From an uncultured Dorea sp. (GTDB lineage Bacteria; Bacillota; Clostridia; Lachnospirales; Lachnospiraceae), in NCBI GenBank assembly GCA_910584575.1, contig CAJUBG010000003.1, forward strand, positions 1-64,000: 64,000 nucleotides of DNA, given 5' to 3'. The position numbers were made by a program, and so were the translations under genes. This document shows, in pieces, positions 26,894 through 36,702 of this stretch (position 1 is the stretch's first letter; the number at the start of each line of letters is the position of its first letter). The notes beneath the pieces were generated by a model, which was not told the origin of the DNA, ran no database searches, and worked only from the letters and a program-made list of their open reading frames with translations.

Positions 26894-26964
26894 AAGAGAA
26901 AAGGGTGTGCGGTATAAATAGCAAAGAATGTCTGTGTTTATGCCGTATCCCCTTTTCTTGTTTG
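26894..26964. terminator. Bidirectional terminator between nahK and the AAA gene
   Basis: A long imperfect stem joins AAGAGAAAAGGG (26894-26905) to CCCCTTTTCTTG (26949-26960), with GTGCGGTATAAA/TTTATGCCGTAT inside it. Runs of T follow on both strands. It separates two convergent genes. Confidence 0.65.
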
Positions 26965-26977
26965 TATCTGATGTACT

Positions 26978-28579
26978 TTATACGACTGCCTCTATCAGTA
27001 TTTTATCTTCAAAGGCAACTGTCTTGACGCCGATTTCTTTTGATTTGTTGAAGTTAAAAGTCAGAAGGTATCCTTTTTTCAAATGGTAGTGCTCAAGATA
27101 TTCGGATAGCTGTTTTTCACCCTGGGCATGCCTTGCCGCGCCATGCCAGAGTTTGATTTCCACGATAAATCTTTCTCCGTGGTAGTCTACAATCAGATCC
27201 GTTCGTTCTCGGTTTCTTGTCTCTGCTTCTACATAACAATTCCCCTGTCCGTTGATAACCGGTTTTAAGAATAGCATAAAATAGCGTCGTCCATCATCTT
27301 CGTAGAACTCTTGTCCCTTATCTCCATAGAGGTCGTCAAAATGTCTGACAAATCGTTCCAGTACAAATTGCATATCCAACCGGCCATTTTTGATAAACTG
27401 ATTTTTATCCCGCGAGGCAGCGTCATAAATCGGTTTCTGCTGCATTTCTGGTGATGTAAGATACAGATTATATAACAACATTTCAAAGATTCTGTTTGCT
27501 ATTAAGAGCTGATGATTCACTACTTTTGCAAATCCAAACATTAGAGTCATCTCCATAGAAGGAATTCCGATTACATACGCGATCTCTCTCCCTTTAAACA
27601 GTAAGTCCCGCAGCATGATATCTAATTCCGGATAGTCAGCTAGTTTGTTAATCAATGAATCAAATAGTGTGTTAGGTTCTGAAATTAAGCTTCGGATTGC
27701 TTTCAGAAATCCTTCTTTGGTCCACGCTGTACTTTTGGTGGGAAATTCTTCGCTTCCAGCAATCTGCTCATCCAAAAGCTTGCACAAGCGGGATACCAGA
27801 TAGGGATAGCCTGCGGTATATTCATAGAGTAATTCTGCCATCTGCCCTATATTCATACCCGTATGATAATCGGTTTCGTATTCTTTCAGCATACTTGAGA
27901 TATCCGCTGCAGAAAAACTCATATCGACTAAAAAATCTGCGGCAATATTCCAAGGGCTGTTGGTCTTTTGTTCGTCGTTGGGGCGAAGTTTTCTTCTGAT
28001 ATTTTTTATGTCATATACACCGGCAAGAATAACTGATTGGAAGGTTGGCAAATATTTTCGTTTGATATAATAGCCTCTTAATTGGGCGAGAAAATCCAGG
28101 AATACCTGATTATCCGTAGCACTGTCCACTTCGTCTATGAGTAGGACAACAGGATAGGTGGCTTCCATGCAAATATCACTTAGATATTCAAATAGTTCTG
28201 GTAATTCCAGCTCGTCTTTGTTGTCTTGCAGCGAACTTTTTAACGGAAGTAGCGTGGATGGGGGCAGAGCGTGGTTCATCTTGGCTGTCTTGATAAATGT
28301 CTTGGCAAATGCAATAGAAAAGGCATTCTCATTTTTAAATTTGGATGCGCTTAGCATCTGGAAATCCATGCTGATTACGGTATAGTCATTTTTCAGGAAT
28401 TCAGCTAATGCCTGGAGGGTTGTAGTCTTCCCATATTGTCTGGCTCTGGTGATTGTAAAATACTGTCCGGCATCTACCATGTCTTTGATTTTTAAAAGCC
28501 GTTGGGATAGATTAACCATATAGTGTAAATCTGGATGACAGCCGGCGCTTGTGTTAAAAAATCGCTTCATACTATTCAC
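26978..28579 (-). CDS. AAA-ATPase with C-terminal PD-(D/E)XK nuclease domain
   Basis: 533 residues. Residues 30-250 are an AAA/STAND-like ATPase with an atypical P-loop, RARQYGKTTT in place of GXXXXGKT, and Walker B VVLLIDEVD. Residues about 440-525 carry the nuclease pattern DLIVDYHGERFIVEIKLW (Asp then ExK). This is the AAA-ATPase-like/PDDEXK_9 class, abundant in gut anaerobes and of unsettled function. A GTG start at 28579 has AAAGGA upstream; an ATG three codons later is an alternative. It is divergent from the first LPXTG surface gene. A decayed paralogue lies at 35055-36253. Confidence 0.82.
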   Translation of the reverse strand: MNSMKRFFNTSAGCHPDLHYMVNLSQRLLKIKDMVDAGQYFTITRARQYGKTTTLQALAEFLKNDYTVISMDFQMLSASKFKNENAFSIAFAKTFIKTAKMNHALPPSTLLPLKSSLQDNKDELELPELFEYLSDICMEATYPVVLLIDEVDSATDNQVFLDFLAQLRGYYIKRKYLPTFQSVILAGVYDIKNIRRKLRPNDEQKTNSPWNIAADFLVDMSFSAADISSMLKEYETDYHTGMNIGQMAELLYEYTAGYPYLVSRLCKLLDEQIAGSEEFPTKSTAWTKEGFLKAIRSLISEPNTLFDSLINKLADYPELDIMLRDLLFKGREIAYVIGIPSMEMTLMFGFAKVVNHQLLIANRIFEMLLYNLYLTSPEMQQKPIYDAASRDKNQFIKNGRLDMQFVLERFVRHFDDLYGDKGQEFYEDDGRRYFMLFLKPVINGQGNCYVEAETRNRERTDLIVDYHGERFIVEIKLWHGAARHAQGEKQLSEYLEHYHLKKGYLLTFNFNKSKEIGVKTVAFEDKILIEAVV

Positions 28580-28685
28580 ATATTCCTTTGTGGTGGTGGT
28601 TTTTATTATACTAGTGAATTATGTTTTTTTCAAGGGAGTGGGGGAGGATACGGAATAAATATAGTAGGGGTGAAGCGGTATTTTA

Positions 28686-28768
28686 CAAAATTCCATTTGT
28701 CCAATAGATCTCAGGTACTAGAATATGATAAATTTTAGAAAGGATTAGATATGATGCGAAGAAAGAAA
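28686..28768 (+). repeat. 83-bp promoter/start repeat, copy 1
   Basis: This segment is identical in inverted orientation to 41408-41490. It covers the leader, the RBS AGAAAGGAT and the first six codons (MMRRKK) of the first surface-protein gene. The box CAAAATTCCATTT at its start also occurs upstream of the third paralogue (44777-44789). I see no TTGACA-type -35, but TATGAT at 28723-28728 may be the -10. Confidence 0.9.
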
Positions 28769-31700
28769 TTACTATCACTGACGGTTCCGTTGGTGGCGGG
28801 GGTGATGATGTTTTCAGCCTTACCGACGATTTCTATGGCAAGTGAGACGGTTACCACTACTCCTGAAACGAATCCTTTGAAATCTACAGATGTTCCGACC
28901 ACAGTTGAAGATCCACCGGAAACTGAGACACCAAGAGACTGGGACTTATCTACGACTACGACCCCTCCCAGAATTGAAGGAACAAGTTGCTATAAGGACG
29001 GAAAGTGTCAAGGGCATACGATTACAGGAACTACCACAACTTATAATATAAGGGTGCTAAATGGATCACATACTATTACATTAAGTGGTGTAAATCTTGA
29101 TGTAAGTGCGAGTACAATAGCCGACACCGAGAATCAGCAATGTGCTTTTATGATTGATCCTGGTGCTACAGTTGAGCTAAAATTAGAAAATGACAATACA
29201 TTAAAAAGCGGCAGTTCAGATGCAGGCATTTCGGTTATGGATGGTGCAAAATTATCTGTCAACGGAACGGGTTCCCTCACAGTAGAAGGGGGCGGCGGCG
29301 CCGGCATAGGTGCAAGCGGAGTATCGAATCGTGCAGGTGAAATCACAATCGAAGAAGGCACTATTACAGCTACAGGCGGAGCCGGATGTGCAGGTATTGG
29401 AGGCTCTCAACAAGGTTCAGCAGGTTCAATCCGAATTATTGACGGAACTATTACAGCTACAGGCGGATCAGGTGCGGCTGGTATTGGATGCGGCAAGGGC
29501 TGCAGAAATAACAAGGGAGAGGTGATTATCTCTGGCGGTATTGTCAAAGCTTACGGTGGAACAGATGAGAGTAGAACTGCAGATGGTATTGAGTGTAGTA
29601 CATTAGGGTCAGACGGAGGAAGCGCCACAGTTAAAACAAACCATATATCTACAACTCTTCTCAGACAAAATGGATTTAATGGCATGGTTTGGGAATTGTC
29701 TAAGAATGAGATAAATACGGATGGCCCAGGAACAACTTGTGTGGTCTATGGTAATGCAGTGATGTCTGAACCGCCTCAAGAAAGACAAACGATAACAGTT
29801 CGCTCAGATGCTACTTTAGCAATTCCCAAGAAAGGTTATCATAATAATGCTATAATTACAGGAACAGGAACAATTGTAGATCTGGGTAATCTAGGCAATG
29901 GACCAGGTAATTGTAAGCTTACTAATAGGAAAGTATCTTTAACTAAAGATGATTTTATCAAAAAAATTAGAAATTATGTGAGCGCAAATGATGACGCTGC
30001 TATGGAAGATAGTGGGGATATATACCTGCCCTATCCTGGTAAACAAGGAAACTTATATAATGATTTGTTTGAGCCCAGACCTACGCAGCGAGTTACCCCT
30101 GGTGATATTGACCAGCCAAATCTGTGGAAAGCATCTGTCAAACAAGACGGTGCGGATGATACGGAAAGCGACGAGCTTCTAATTAGAGATGTTGGAGAAT
30201 ATATCGTTACTTTTGAAAGATACGGATATGAACCTATCACGATTGATAAGATTCATGTAGAACCCAAACAAATTACTCAATCTATGGTAGACATGGATTC
30301 CCTAAAAGGGTATGAATACACGGGTAGCCCAATAGACCCAGATATAATTATAAAATCTGATAATGGTGAGATACTGGACAGAGGAATAGATTATTTTGCA
30401 ACACCTTCTAATAATACAAATGTATATGATGATTCAAGCATTACAATCTCTTCTTCCGGTTCTAATAATTACTATGTAAAGGACATGAGTTTCACCTTAC
30501 CCTTTTCTATTGAAGCTTATTCGATTGAAAAGAGTGATGTAGAAGCAGCTATAGAAACTTCGGCAGAAAATGGAATAAATAAAAGCGAAAGTGAAGCTGA
30601 TACCTATGAGGCAAGCTACAAGGGTACAGCATATTCCCCCAAAATTATTGTAACTGCACCTACATCACCCCAACCTCTTGTTGAAAATACCGATTACACG
30701 CTCACGGTTTCACCTGAGGAAGAACTTAAGGATGCGGGAACATACACCTTTACTATTACCGGTAAAGAAAATGGCAATTATACAGGTACAAGAACAATCA
30801 CATTTAACATAAGCCCTATTCCTGTGTCTATTGATGAAAGTTCATTATTTACAGACGAATCAACGATAGATTATGGGCACTCAGAAATAAACTTAACGAA
30901 TGTGTCTTTAACAGGTGTATTGAAAGATACTACAGGAAAATCGGAAGATGTCAAGCTCGATTCAGAGAGCATGAAGGTTACGCTTTTCGATACTAATAAA
31001 AATAAGGACGCAGAAGATATAGGGATTTATAATACGATTTATTTTAAAGATTTGAAATTAACGGGCGAGCAAAGCAATAACTATTCCATTGATGATGCCG
31101 CAAGAATATATGTGGATGAATCAAAGAAAATACCTCTTAGCAATGGCTCAACGGTTGAGATCGTTCCGGTTCAACCGAATCCGCCAGAAATAGAAGATCC
31201 TGTTCCAGGAGATTTTGGCGCTGAAGATGATAAATTTACTTATTCTGCTAGAATTAAAGAACGTAATGAAACGATCTACCAAAATTTAACATATGAATAT
31301 AAAATTAAGAAAAAAGACGCAGAAGATAGCGAAGGCGAGGATAACTGGTTAGATCCGGCACAAGATAATATTTTTAAAGGACTGCCTACGACTGGAACAT
31401 ACCTTGTGAAGGCTCGTTCTTTACCATTATTCCCAGAAGATATTGCACCTGACGCTGAATCACCGACACCCAATATTTATGCAAGTGAATTTAGTGAGCC
31501 AAAAGAGATTGAGATTACGCGGCTTTCAACAGATGGTAGACCAGAAGGGTTTACTCATCGTATTGCAGAGGAAGCAATGGACGAGAAATGGGATGTATTC
31601 ATTGAGCCGCCTGCAACCCCTGTTTCACGAGATGTAGAATACTGCATTCTTAATACAGACGAAGTTCCGGAGGAAGACGATTATAAACCTTATGACCTAA

Positions 31701-33412
31701 GGGGTATTAATTACCAAGCCTGTGAACCAGCAACTAACTATATTGCATATATCAGGTATACAGAAACGAATACCCATAAGGAAAGCGAGCCATTTGAAAT
31801 CGAATTTGCGACAAACTCATTACCTGTAGAAACACCTGTCATATCTTTTTATAGCGAAACAGATGATGACAGCGAGAACGAACCGACAACTGAACCGGAT
31901 GACAGTAATAATGATAATAGCAATGCTAGTACCATTATTGATGCCGATGAACATACATTCCGAGGTTCAGTAGAAATCCAAATTACATGCGGCACATCTG
32001 ATGCGTTAATTTATTATACTACAGATGGCACAGATCCTATTAGAAACGGAGAACCAGTAGGCAAACCTATTAAATCCGGAGACCATTTTTCGATTCCGAC
32101 TAAGGGGGAAAATGCAGAGAGAGTAACTACGATTAAAGCGATTGCCAAAAGAACGAATTGGGACGACAGCCCTCTTGCAGAAGAATCCTTTACACGGCTT
32201 TTGCCAGATCTGGAAGCGCCTCAATTATCTTTATCATCCGGTAGCGGCGAAGGAAACCAGTATACTTTCACTAATTCAACTACCGTTACTTTAAGCCTGC
32301 CAGATGGTATGGATACAAATGGAGTTAAAATATATTACATCTTATATGGGTCTGATGAAGCCGAGCCTGAAGAGATTCCTGAAGATAAAGAGCATGAGTA
32401 TACGGGAGCATTTACAGTTAGAGAAAGTACTGTCATTAAAGCAAAATCTGTGAAAAAGGAAATGTCTTCCGGTGTTATGGAACCAGTTACGCTTACAAAA
32501 TTAGACAGCAGTATGAATCATAGATTTTGGCGTGATCCATTTTACAGGTCAGGAGAACAAGCTCAGAAGAATACTATTTCTGAACCATTAATGAAGGCAA
32601 TGAAAGCCAAGCTAAAGACAGAGGATAAAGCAGAAATCAGTGAAGAAATTGGTGTTTTACTGTATAACGAACTTAGTATTTTAGGAAATAACAGCGCTTT
32701 TACAAATGAAACTGTAGATTATTATGATCTTGTAGTGAAAGTCAAAATTGATAATGATGATTGGAAGGATGCTACACCAGATGATTTTCCGGCAGACGGA
32801 CTTACAATTACCATAGACTATCCTGAAGGCACTAGCATGGAAGCAAATGACTTTGCATTAGCTCATATGTATGCATATGGAGACGATACGGGAAAGATTG
32901 AAACAAGAGTGGCAAAGGAAATCACAAAAACTCCGCAGGGACTTCAATTTACCCTTACCAGTGCTTCACCTATCGCGATTGCCTGGACGGCTGCTGAGGA
33001 GGATGGACCATTTAGCAATAATGTAAGTGACGGCACGACTGATCCTGACGATCCAAATAATCAAGATCCGACCAATCCTGATGATCCGAATGCCCAAGAT
33101 CCGACCAATCCTGATGATCCGAATGCCCAAGATCCGACAGACCCGTCTGGTACAAGTGATGATGGTGTTACACCTAGAGATGGTTCTGGTACAAACGGAA
33201 CTTCTGGAGATGGTTCAGCAGCAGGTAATAATAGTTCAAATGGTACTGCCTCTACAGCCGACGCTATCCGTTCTGCCGCAGCTACTCTCCTGCCAAAGAC
33301 AGGCGACACCAGCAAGATGGTTGTCTGGATTGTATTGGCAGTTGCATGTATCGCAGTTATCGCGGGCGTACAGATAAAATCAAAGAAAGGGAACGGAAAG
33401 AAGAAACACTAA
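28751..33412 (+). CDS. LPXTG cell-wall surface protein, paralogue 1
   Basis: 1553 residues. A signal peptide (MMRRKKLLSLTVPLVAGVMM, cleaved near SMA) is followed by a CQGHTI motif and a glycine-rich repeat region (GTITATGGAGCAGIGG, about residues 155-270) suggesting a beta-helix. Then come Ig-like modules (YTGSPIDPDI, YKGTAYSPKI) and chitobiase/HEX C-terminal-like segments (IYYTTDGTDP). An Asp/Pro-rich tract (NPDDPNAQDPT repeats) would span the wall. The C-terminus has the sortase signal LPKTG, a hydrophobic stretch and a basic tail. Its exterior location is firm; ligand unknown. No sortase is in the window. The 5' and 3' ends match the inverted paralogue at 36719-41425. Confidence 0.88.
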   Translation: MMRRKKLLSLTVPLVAGVMMFSALPTISMASETVTTTPETNPLKSTDVPTTVEDPPETETPRDWDLSTTTTPPRIEGTSCYKDGKCQGHTITGTTTTYNIRVLNGSHTITLSGVNLDVSASTIADTENQQCAFMIDPGATVELKLENDNTLKSGSSDAGISVMDGAKLSVNGTGSLTVEGGGGAGIGASGVSNRAGEITIEEGTITATGGAGCAGIGGSQQGSAGSIRIIDGTITATGGSGAAGIGCGKGCRNNKGEVIISGGIVKAYGGTDESRTADGIECSTLGSDGGSATVKTNHISTTLLRQNGFNGMVWELSKNEINTDGPGTTCVVYGNAVMSEPPQERQTITVRSDATLAIPKKGYHNNAIITGTGTIVDLGNLGNGPGNCKLTNRKVSLTKDDFIKKIRNYVSANDDAAMEDSGDIYLPYPGKQGNLYNDLFEPRPTQRVTPGDIDQPNLWKASVKQDGADDTESDELLIRDVGEYIVTFERYGYEPITIDKIHVEPKQITQSMVDMDSLKGYEYTGSPIDPDIIIKSDNGEILDRGIDYFATPSNNTNVYDDSSITISSSGSNNYYVKDMSFTLPFSIEAYSIEKSDVEAAIETSAENGINKSESEADTYEASYKGTAYSPKIIVTAPTSPQPLVENTDYTLTVSPEEELKDAGTYTFTITGKENGNYTGTRTITFNISPIPVSIDESSLFTDESTIDYGHSEINLTNVSLTGVLKDTTGKSEDVKLDSESMKVTLFDTNKNKDAEDIGIYNTIYFKDLKLTGEQSNNYSIDDAARIYVDESKKIPLSNGSTVEIVPVQPNPPEIEDPVPGDFGAEDDKFTYSARIKERNETIYQNLTYEYKIKKKDAEDSEGEDNWLDPAQDNIFKGLPTTGTYLVKARSLPLFPEDIAPDAESPTPNIYASEFSEPKEIEITRLSTDGRPEGFTHRIAEEAMDEKWDVFIEPPATPVSRDVEYCILNTDEVPEEDDYKPYDLRGINYQACEPATNYIAYIRYTETNTHKESEPFEIEFATNSLPVETPVISFYSETDDDSENEPTTEPDDSNNDNSNASTIIDADEHTFRGSVEIQITCGTSDALIYYTTDGTDPIRNGEPVGKPIKSGDHFSIPTKGENAERVTTIKAIAKRTNWDDSPLAEESFTRLLPDLEAPQLSLSSGSGEGNQYTFTNSTTVTLSLPDGMDTNGVKIYYILYGSDEAEPEEIPEDKEHEYTGAFTVRESTVIKAKSVKKEMSSGVMEPVTLTKLDSSMNHRFWRDPFYRSGEQAQKNTISEPLMKAMKAKLKTEDKAEISEEIGVLLYNELSILGNNSAFTNETVDYYDLVVKVKIDNDDWKDATPDDFPADGLTITIDYPEGTSMEANDFALAHMYAYGDDTGKIETRVAKEITKTPQGLQFTLTSASPIAIAWTAAEEDGPFSNNVSDGTTDPDDPNNQDPTNPDDPNAQDPTNPDDPNAQDPTDPSGTSDDGVTPRDGSGTNGTSGDGSAAGNNSSNGTASTADAIRSAAATLLPKTGDTSKMVVWIVLAVACIAVIAGVQIKSKKGNGKKKH

Positions 33413-33433
33413 TTCATAAAACATATGTAAAAC
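32940..33433 (+). repeat. 3'-end repeat of the surface genes, copy 1
   Basis: About 490 bp, covering the last 158 codons and 20 bases past the stop, nearly identical to the inverted segment 36699-37190. Differences are scattered single bases. Similarity upstream of it is much lower, so the ends are kept alike by recombination or recent duplication. Confidence 0.8.
33056..33140 (+). repeat. 33-bp tandem repeat coding for NAQDPTNPDDP
   Basis: Two full 33-bp units (with AATAATCAA or AATGCCCAA at the start) and a partial third lie before the sorting signal. They keep the frame, so unit loss or gain would change only the length of the wall-spanning stalk. Confidence 0.75.
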
Positions 33434-33472
33434 GAGGCTTTCGATTAATATCGATTTTTAGGCTCTTACCGT

Positions 33473-33546
33473 AAAATAAGCATATCCACCAGAGCTCCGT
33501 GCTTCCGAGCACAGACCCATCTAAGGGATATGCTTATTTTTATTTT
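33473..33546 (+). terminator. Terminator after surface protein 1
   Basis: AAAATAAGCATATCC (33473-33487) pairs with GGGATATGCTTATTTT (33525-33540), followed by more T residues. The loop contains a small hairpin GTGCTTCCGAGCAC. A-rich and T-rich flanks make it bidirectional. Confidence 0.8.
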
Positions 33547-33628
33547 TCCTTCATTTCCTTTTCTCACTTTTACTTATTTTAGAGCGCAAATAACCCTCGG
33601 TTATTTTCTTTGCATTTCGCAAAATCCA

Positions 33629-33683
33629 TTGACAAACTAATACTATGGTATTACAATGTGAACAAATTAATACCACGGTATTA
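33629..33683 (+). promoter_or_regulatory. Promoter with two operator palindromes of the toxin-antitoxin pair
   Basis: TTGACA (33629-33634), a 17-base spacer and TACAAT (33652-33657) form a good sigma-A promoter. Two near-identical palindromes, TAATACTATGGTATTA (33638-33653) and TAATACCACGGTATTA (33668-33683), lie 30 bp apart, three helical turns. One covers the spacer and -10, the other the start region. They are likely autorepression sites for the HTH protein encoded second in the operon. Confidence 0.75.
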
Positions 33684-33698
33684 TATTGGAGGTGTCTT

Positions 33699-34400
33699 AT
33701 GAAACAGGATTTGATAATCTACCATGGCTCCCAGCAAATCATTGAGGTGCCGAAGTTTGGTATAGGAAAGAAATACAATGATTACGGACAGGGTTTTTAC
33801 TGCACCGAAAACATCGAACTTGCAAAAGAGTGGGCTTGCCCTGTAAAAAATGACGGTTACTCTAACAAGTACCGTCTGGCACTTGACGGAATGAATGTCA
33901 TGCACCTGACTAAGGGAAACTTTAACATCCTCAACTGGCTTGCGATTCTGCTTGCTCATAGAAAATTTGACATCAATTCGCCTATTGGCAACAACGCAAG
34001 AGAATTTATTCTTAACCGCTTTATGCCAGATGTGGCGGATGTCGATGTGATGATTGGCTATCGTGCTGACGATTCCTATTTTTCTTTTGCGGAAGATTTC
34101 GTGAATAACACGATTTCTCTCAGGGACTTAAACCGTGCCATGCAGCTCGGCACTCTCGGTGAACAGGTTGCCTTACTCTCCGAATGTTCCTTTCGGCAGA
34201 TTGAGTTTATCGAGTACGAAGTTGCCGATTATCGGGAATATTACTACAAACGGGCAGAAAGAGACCAAAACGCAAGGACTGCGTACAATAGCAAGAAAAA
34301 GAACTTACAGCAACTCATGGACGATATTTTTATTCTCGATATTATGAGGGAGGGTATGAGGCATGACGACCCACGCTTACAGTCAGTTATATCTGAATAA
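33699..34400 (+). CDS. DUF3990 protein, probable toxin
   Basis: 233 residues. The N-terminus LIIYHGSQQI and then NDYGQGFYCTENIELAKEWA match DUF3990, which resembles the ADP-ribosyltransferase fold (the H-Y/F-E style NAD pocket). Proteins of this family are found in toxin-antitoxin-like pairs. The start at MKQDLI has GGAGG seven bases upstream; the longer frame would run across the operators. The gene overlaps the next by 38 bases. Target and activity are not visible in the sequence. Confidence 0.75.
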   Translation: MKQDLIIYHGSQQIIEVPKFGIGKKYNDYGQGFYCTENIELAKEWACPVKNDGYSNKYRLALDGMNVMHLTKGNFNILNWLAILLAHRKFDINSPIGNNAREFILNRFMPDVADVDVMIGYRADDSYFSFAEDFVNNTISLRDLNRAMQLGTLGEQVALLSECSFRQIEFIEYEVADYREYYYKRAERDQNARTAYNSKKKNLQQLMDDIFILDIMREGMRHDDPRLQSVISE

Positions 34401-34992
34401 ATCTTCCCGTACTGTTGGCAATATGCTTCACGACGCCGTACTGGTATTTGAGATGAACGGTACGGACTTCTTGAGAAGATTTATTCAATCCAATGTCGCC
34501 GAACAGATTGAAAACGGCAATCCCAAATACATTGCGGGAAAAAGCGGCTTGGAATTGTTTCTGGAGGTCATGGAGAATACCACCGGACAATTCTGCAATG
34601 CCGAACTTGTTGAAAGCTATGACCGCAGCGATGTGTATTGGGCAGGCTGGATGCTGACACATTATCAATGGTACTCTGCTTACACTTTTAAGAGTATACT
34701 GGATACGATTCCTTACGGTGAGCTTATCGGACTTTACGGAACGCTTCACGAAGCGGATATTCAAAAGAGTTACGAAGTTCTCGACGCTCATTTTTCACAA
34801 AGCGAGAGCAAGCTGAAAACAGCCAGGAAGCATTGCGGATTAACACAGGAGACACTTGCTAATAAATCTGGTGTCTCACTCAATACCATCCGTGCATACG
34901 AACGGAAAAGCAAAGACTTGGATAAGGCTCAGTTTGATATTGTGATGCGTCTTTCCAAAGCCTTAAGGTGCGATGTGTCTGAATTACTTTAG
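34363..34992 (+). CDS. HTH-domain antitoxin/regulator partner of DUF3990
   Basis: 209 residues. The N-terminal 140 residues match nothing I can name with confidence. The C-terminal 60 residues are an XRE/Cro helix-turn-helix (LKTARKHCGLTQETLANKSGVSLNTIRAYERKSKD). The start ATG lies inside the toxin gene, 38 bases before its stop, so the two are translationally coupled. It probably binds the two palindromes in the promoter and neutralises the toxin through its N-terminal part. Toxin-first order is less usual. Confidence 0.72.
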   Translation: MTTHAYSQLYLNKSSRTVGNMLHDAVLVFEMNGTDFLRRFIQSNVAEQIENGNPKYIAGKSGLELFLEVMENTTGQFCNAELVESYDRSDVYWAGWMLTHYQWYSAYTFKSILDTIPYGELIGLYGTLHEADIQKSYEVLDAHFSQSESKLKTARKHCGLTQETLANKSGVSLNTIRAYERKSKDLDKAQFDIVMRLSKALRCDVSELL

Positions 34993-35054
34993 ATTTGTTT
35001 TAGTGAAATCTATTTAGCATAATAGTATACTTTAATAAAAAGAAGGTGGAAAAC

Positions 35055-36253
35055 ATGACAGTGTCAAAAAAGCATTTTAATACTACAGGTAAATGTTATC
35101 CGAGCGAACATTATATGGTTGATATTCACAATCAATTATCAAACTCCAAAAGATGGTATCACGAGGCGACTATTTCTGCATGAATCGGGCCAGACAGTAC
35201 GGAAAGACGACAACGCTTTCCCTGCTAAAAGAATCTCTTGAGGATGAATACACTATATTTTCGATTAGTTTTGAGGGAATCTGGACAGTCGTTTATGAAT
35301 CTGACGAAGCATTGGCCTATGCATTTCTGTGCCTTCTAAATGATTGTCTAACATACAACGAAGTAAAACATGTGTCAGAACCTTAAAAAGATTTGATTTC
35401 AGATACAGCCGCCCATACGGCAGAGAGTTTTTCTCTAATTAAACTATCCCGTCTGATTTCTCAGCTCTGTAACGTCTCTGCCAAACCGGTTATTTTATTC
35501 ATTGATGAAGCAGACCAGGCAGGAAACAATAAATCGTTCCTGGAATTCCTGGGTCTGCTTCGGGATAAATATCTGAAGCGGCGTGAGCGTCCAACGTTCT
35601 GGTCGGTGATTCTTGCAAGTGTATATGACATAAAAAATCTGAAATTAAAGCTGCGTCCACAGGAAGATCATCAGTACAACAGTCCATGGAATATTGCCGC
35701 AGATTTTGATATTGATATGAATTTTACAAGAACCGATATTGAGGGTATGCTTATTTCTTATGAAAATGACTATCATACCGGAATGGATATCAGATTAATG
35801 GCTGGATTAATGTATGATTATACATCCGGTTATCCTTTCTTGGTGAGCCGTCTATGCAAAATTATAGATGAAAAAATATGTGAAAAGGATACATTTCCTG
35901 ATAAAAGCTCTGCATGGAGTAAAGACGGTTTTCAGGAGGCACTAAGAGTATTGTTATCTGAAGCTAATACATTATTTGACGATATGCGTAAGAAGCTCTC
36001 TGATAATCCGCACCTGAAAAAGATGTTATATGAGCTTTTATATGAAGGTCAGACATTTCTTTATAATACGGATGATAATGTATTGGATATTGCTGAAATG
36101 TTCGGTTATATCAGAAACGATAATGGGAAGGTTATGGTAGCTAACCGCATTTTTGAGACACGTTTATACAATCTTTTTATTTCCGAAGAAAGGATGCGTA
36201 TAGTATTAAGAAATAATACCTATTCAAAAGCGGCGCATATTCCTATGGCTTAA
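35055..36253 (+). pseudogene. Decayed AAA-ATPase paralogue of the 26978-28579 gene
   Basis: Three conceptual pieces align end to end with the intact AAA gene. The first (FNTTGKCYPSEHYMVDI) starts at 35055 in one frame. A lost base in an A run near 35145 moves it to the frame carrying RARQYGKTTT. An in-frame TAA at 35384 interrupts that frame, which then resumes with VILFIDEAD and continues to 36253. The C-terminal PD-(D/E)XK domain is missing. At least three lesions mean it is no longer functional. A programmed frameshift is unlikely given the additional stop and truncation. Confidence 0.85.
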
Positions 36254-36345
36254 GGGACAAAGTTCACTAACCCGCAGTACGCGCATTACAGTGTGTCTTT
36301 TGAGTATAAGAATACATGCCGCTTTACGCATTGATTCTGTCATAT

Positions 36346-36516
36346 TTACTTTAAAGTTATATCTTCTGCGTTTACTCCTAAAGAAGATAGTTTAGCAACT
36401 GTAACTTTAATGAAATAATCTAACATTTCATTTTCATGATTACCATTAGCCCTTTTAATCTGTTGCAATTCTGTATATCTGTCAATAGTTGATGTGATTA
36501 ATTCTTTTTCAGTCAT
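36346..36516 (-). CDS. Small hypothetical protein (56 aa)
   Basis: A short minus-strand frame, MTEKELITSTIDRYTE at its start and VNAEDITLK at its end. AGGTG lies eight bases before the ATG. The predicted protein is helical and charged. I recognise no family. It fills most of the 465-base gap between the decayed ATPase and the second surface gene. Confidence 0.45.
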   Translation of the reverse strand: MTEKELITSTIDRYTELQQIKRANGNHENEMLDYFIKVTVAKLSSLGVNAEDITLK

Positions 36517-36668
36517 AAATGCACCTGCTTTCTGATAAATATTGCTACCGTTTATTTAATAAATTTATTATAGCAACTGATGATTTAGATGTAAAGCCTT
36601 ATTAGATTATCAAATCGGTGACTTTCAGCCTATAAAGTCGGATAAGAAATATGTGAATAGTATTACAT

Positions 36669-36702
36669 AAAAAGACCCTGGAGGATATTCCAAGGTCTTT
36701 TT
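36669..36702 (-). terminator. Terminator after surface protein 2
   Basis: AAAAAGACC (36669-36677) pairs with GGTCTTTTT (36694-36702), with a GG/CC pair extending the stem inward. On the minus strand it lies 17 bases beyond the stop of the second surface gene and ends in TTTTT. Confidence 0.85.

Noticed and set aside
33061..33315. Minus-strand frame over the wall-spanning repeats (and its counterpart at 36762-37070)
   Set aside because: Repetitive coding sequence creates open frames on the other strand; the plus-frame protein has the signal peptide and LPKTG.
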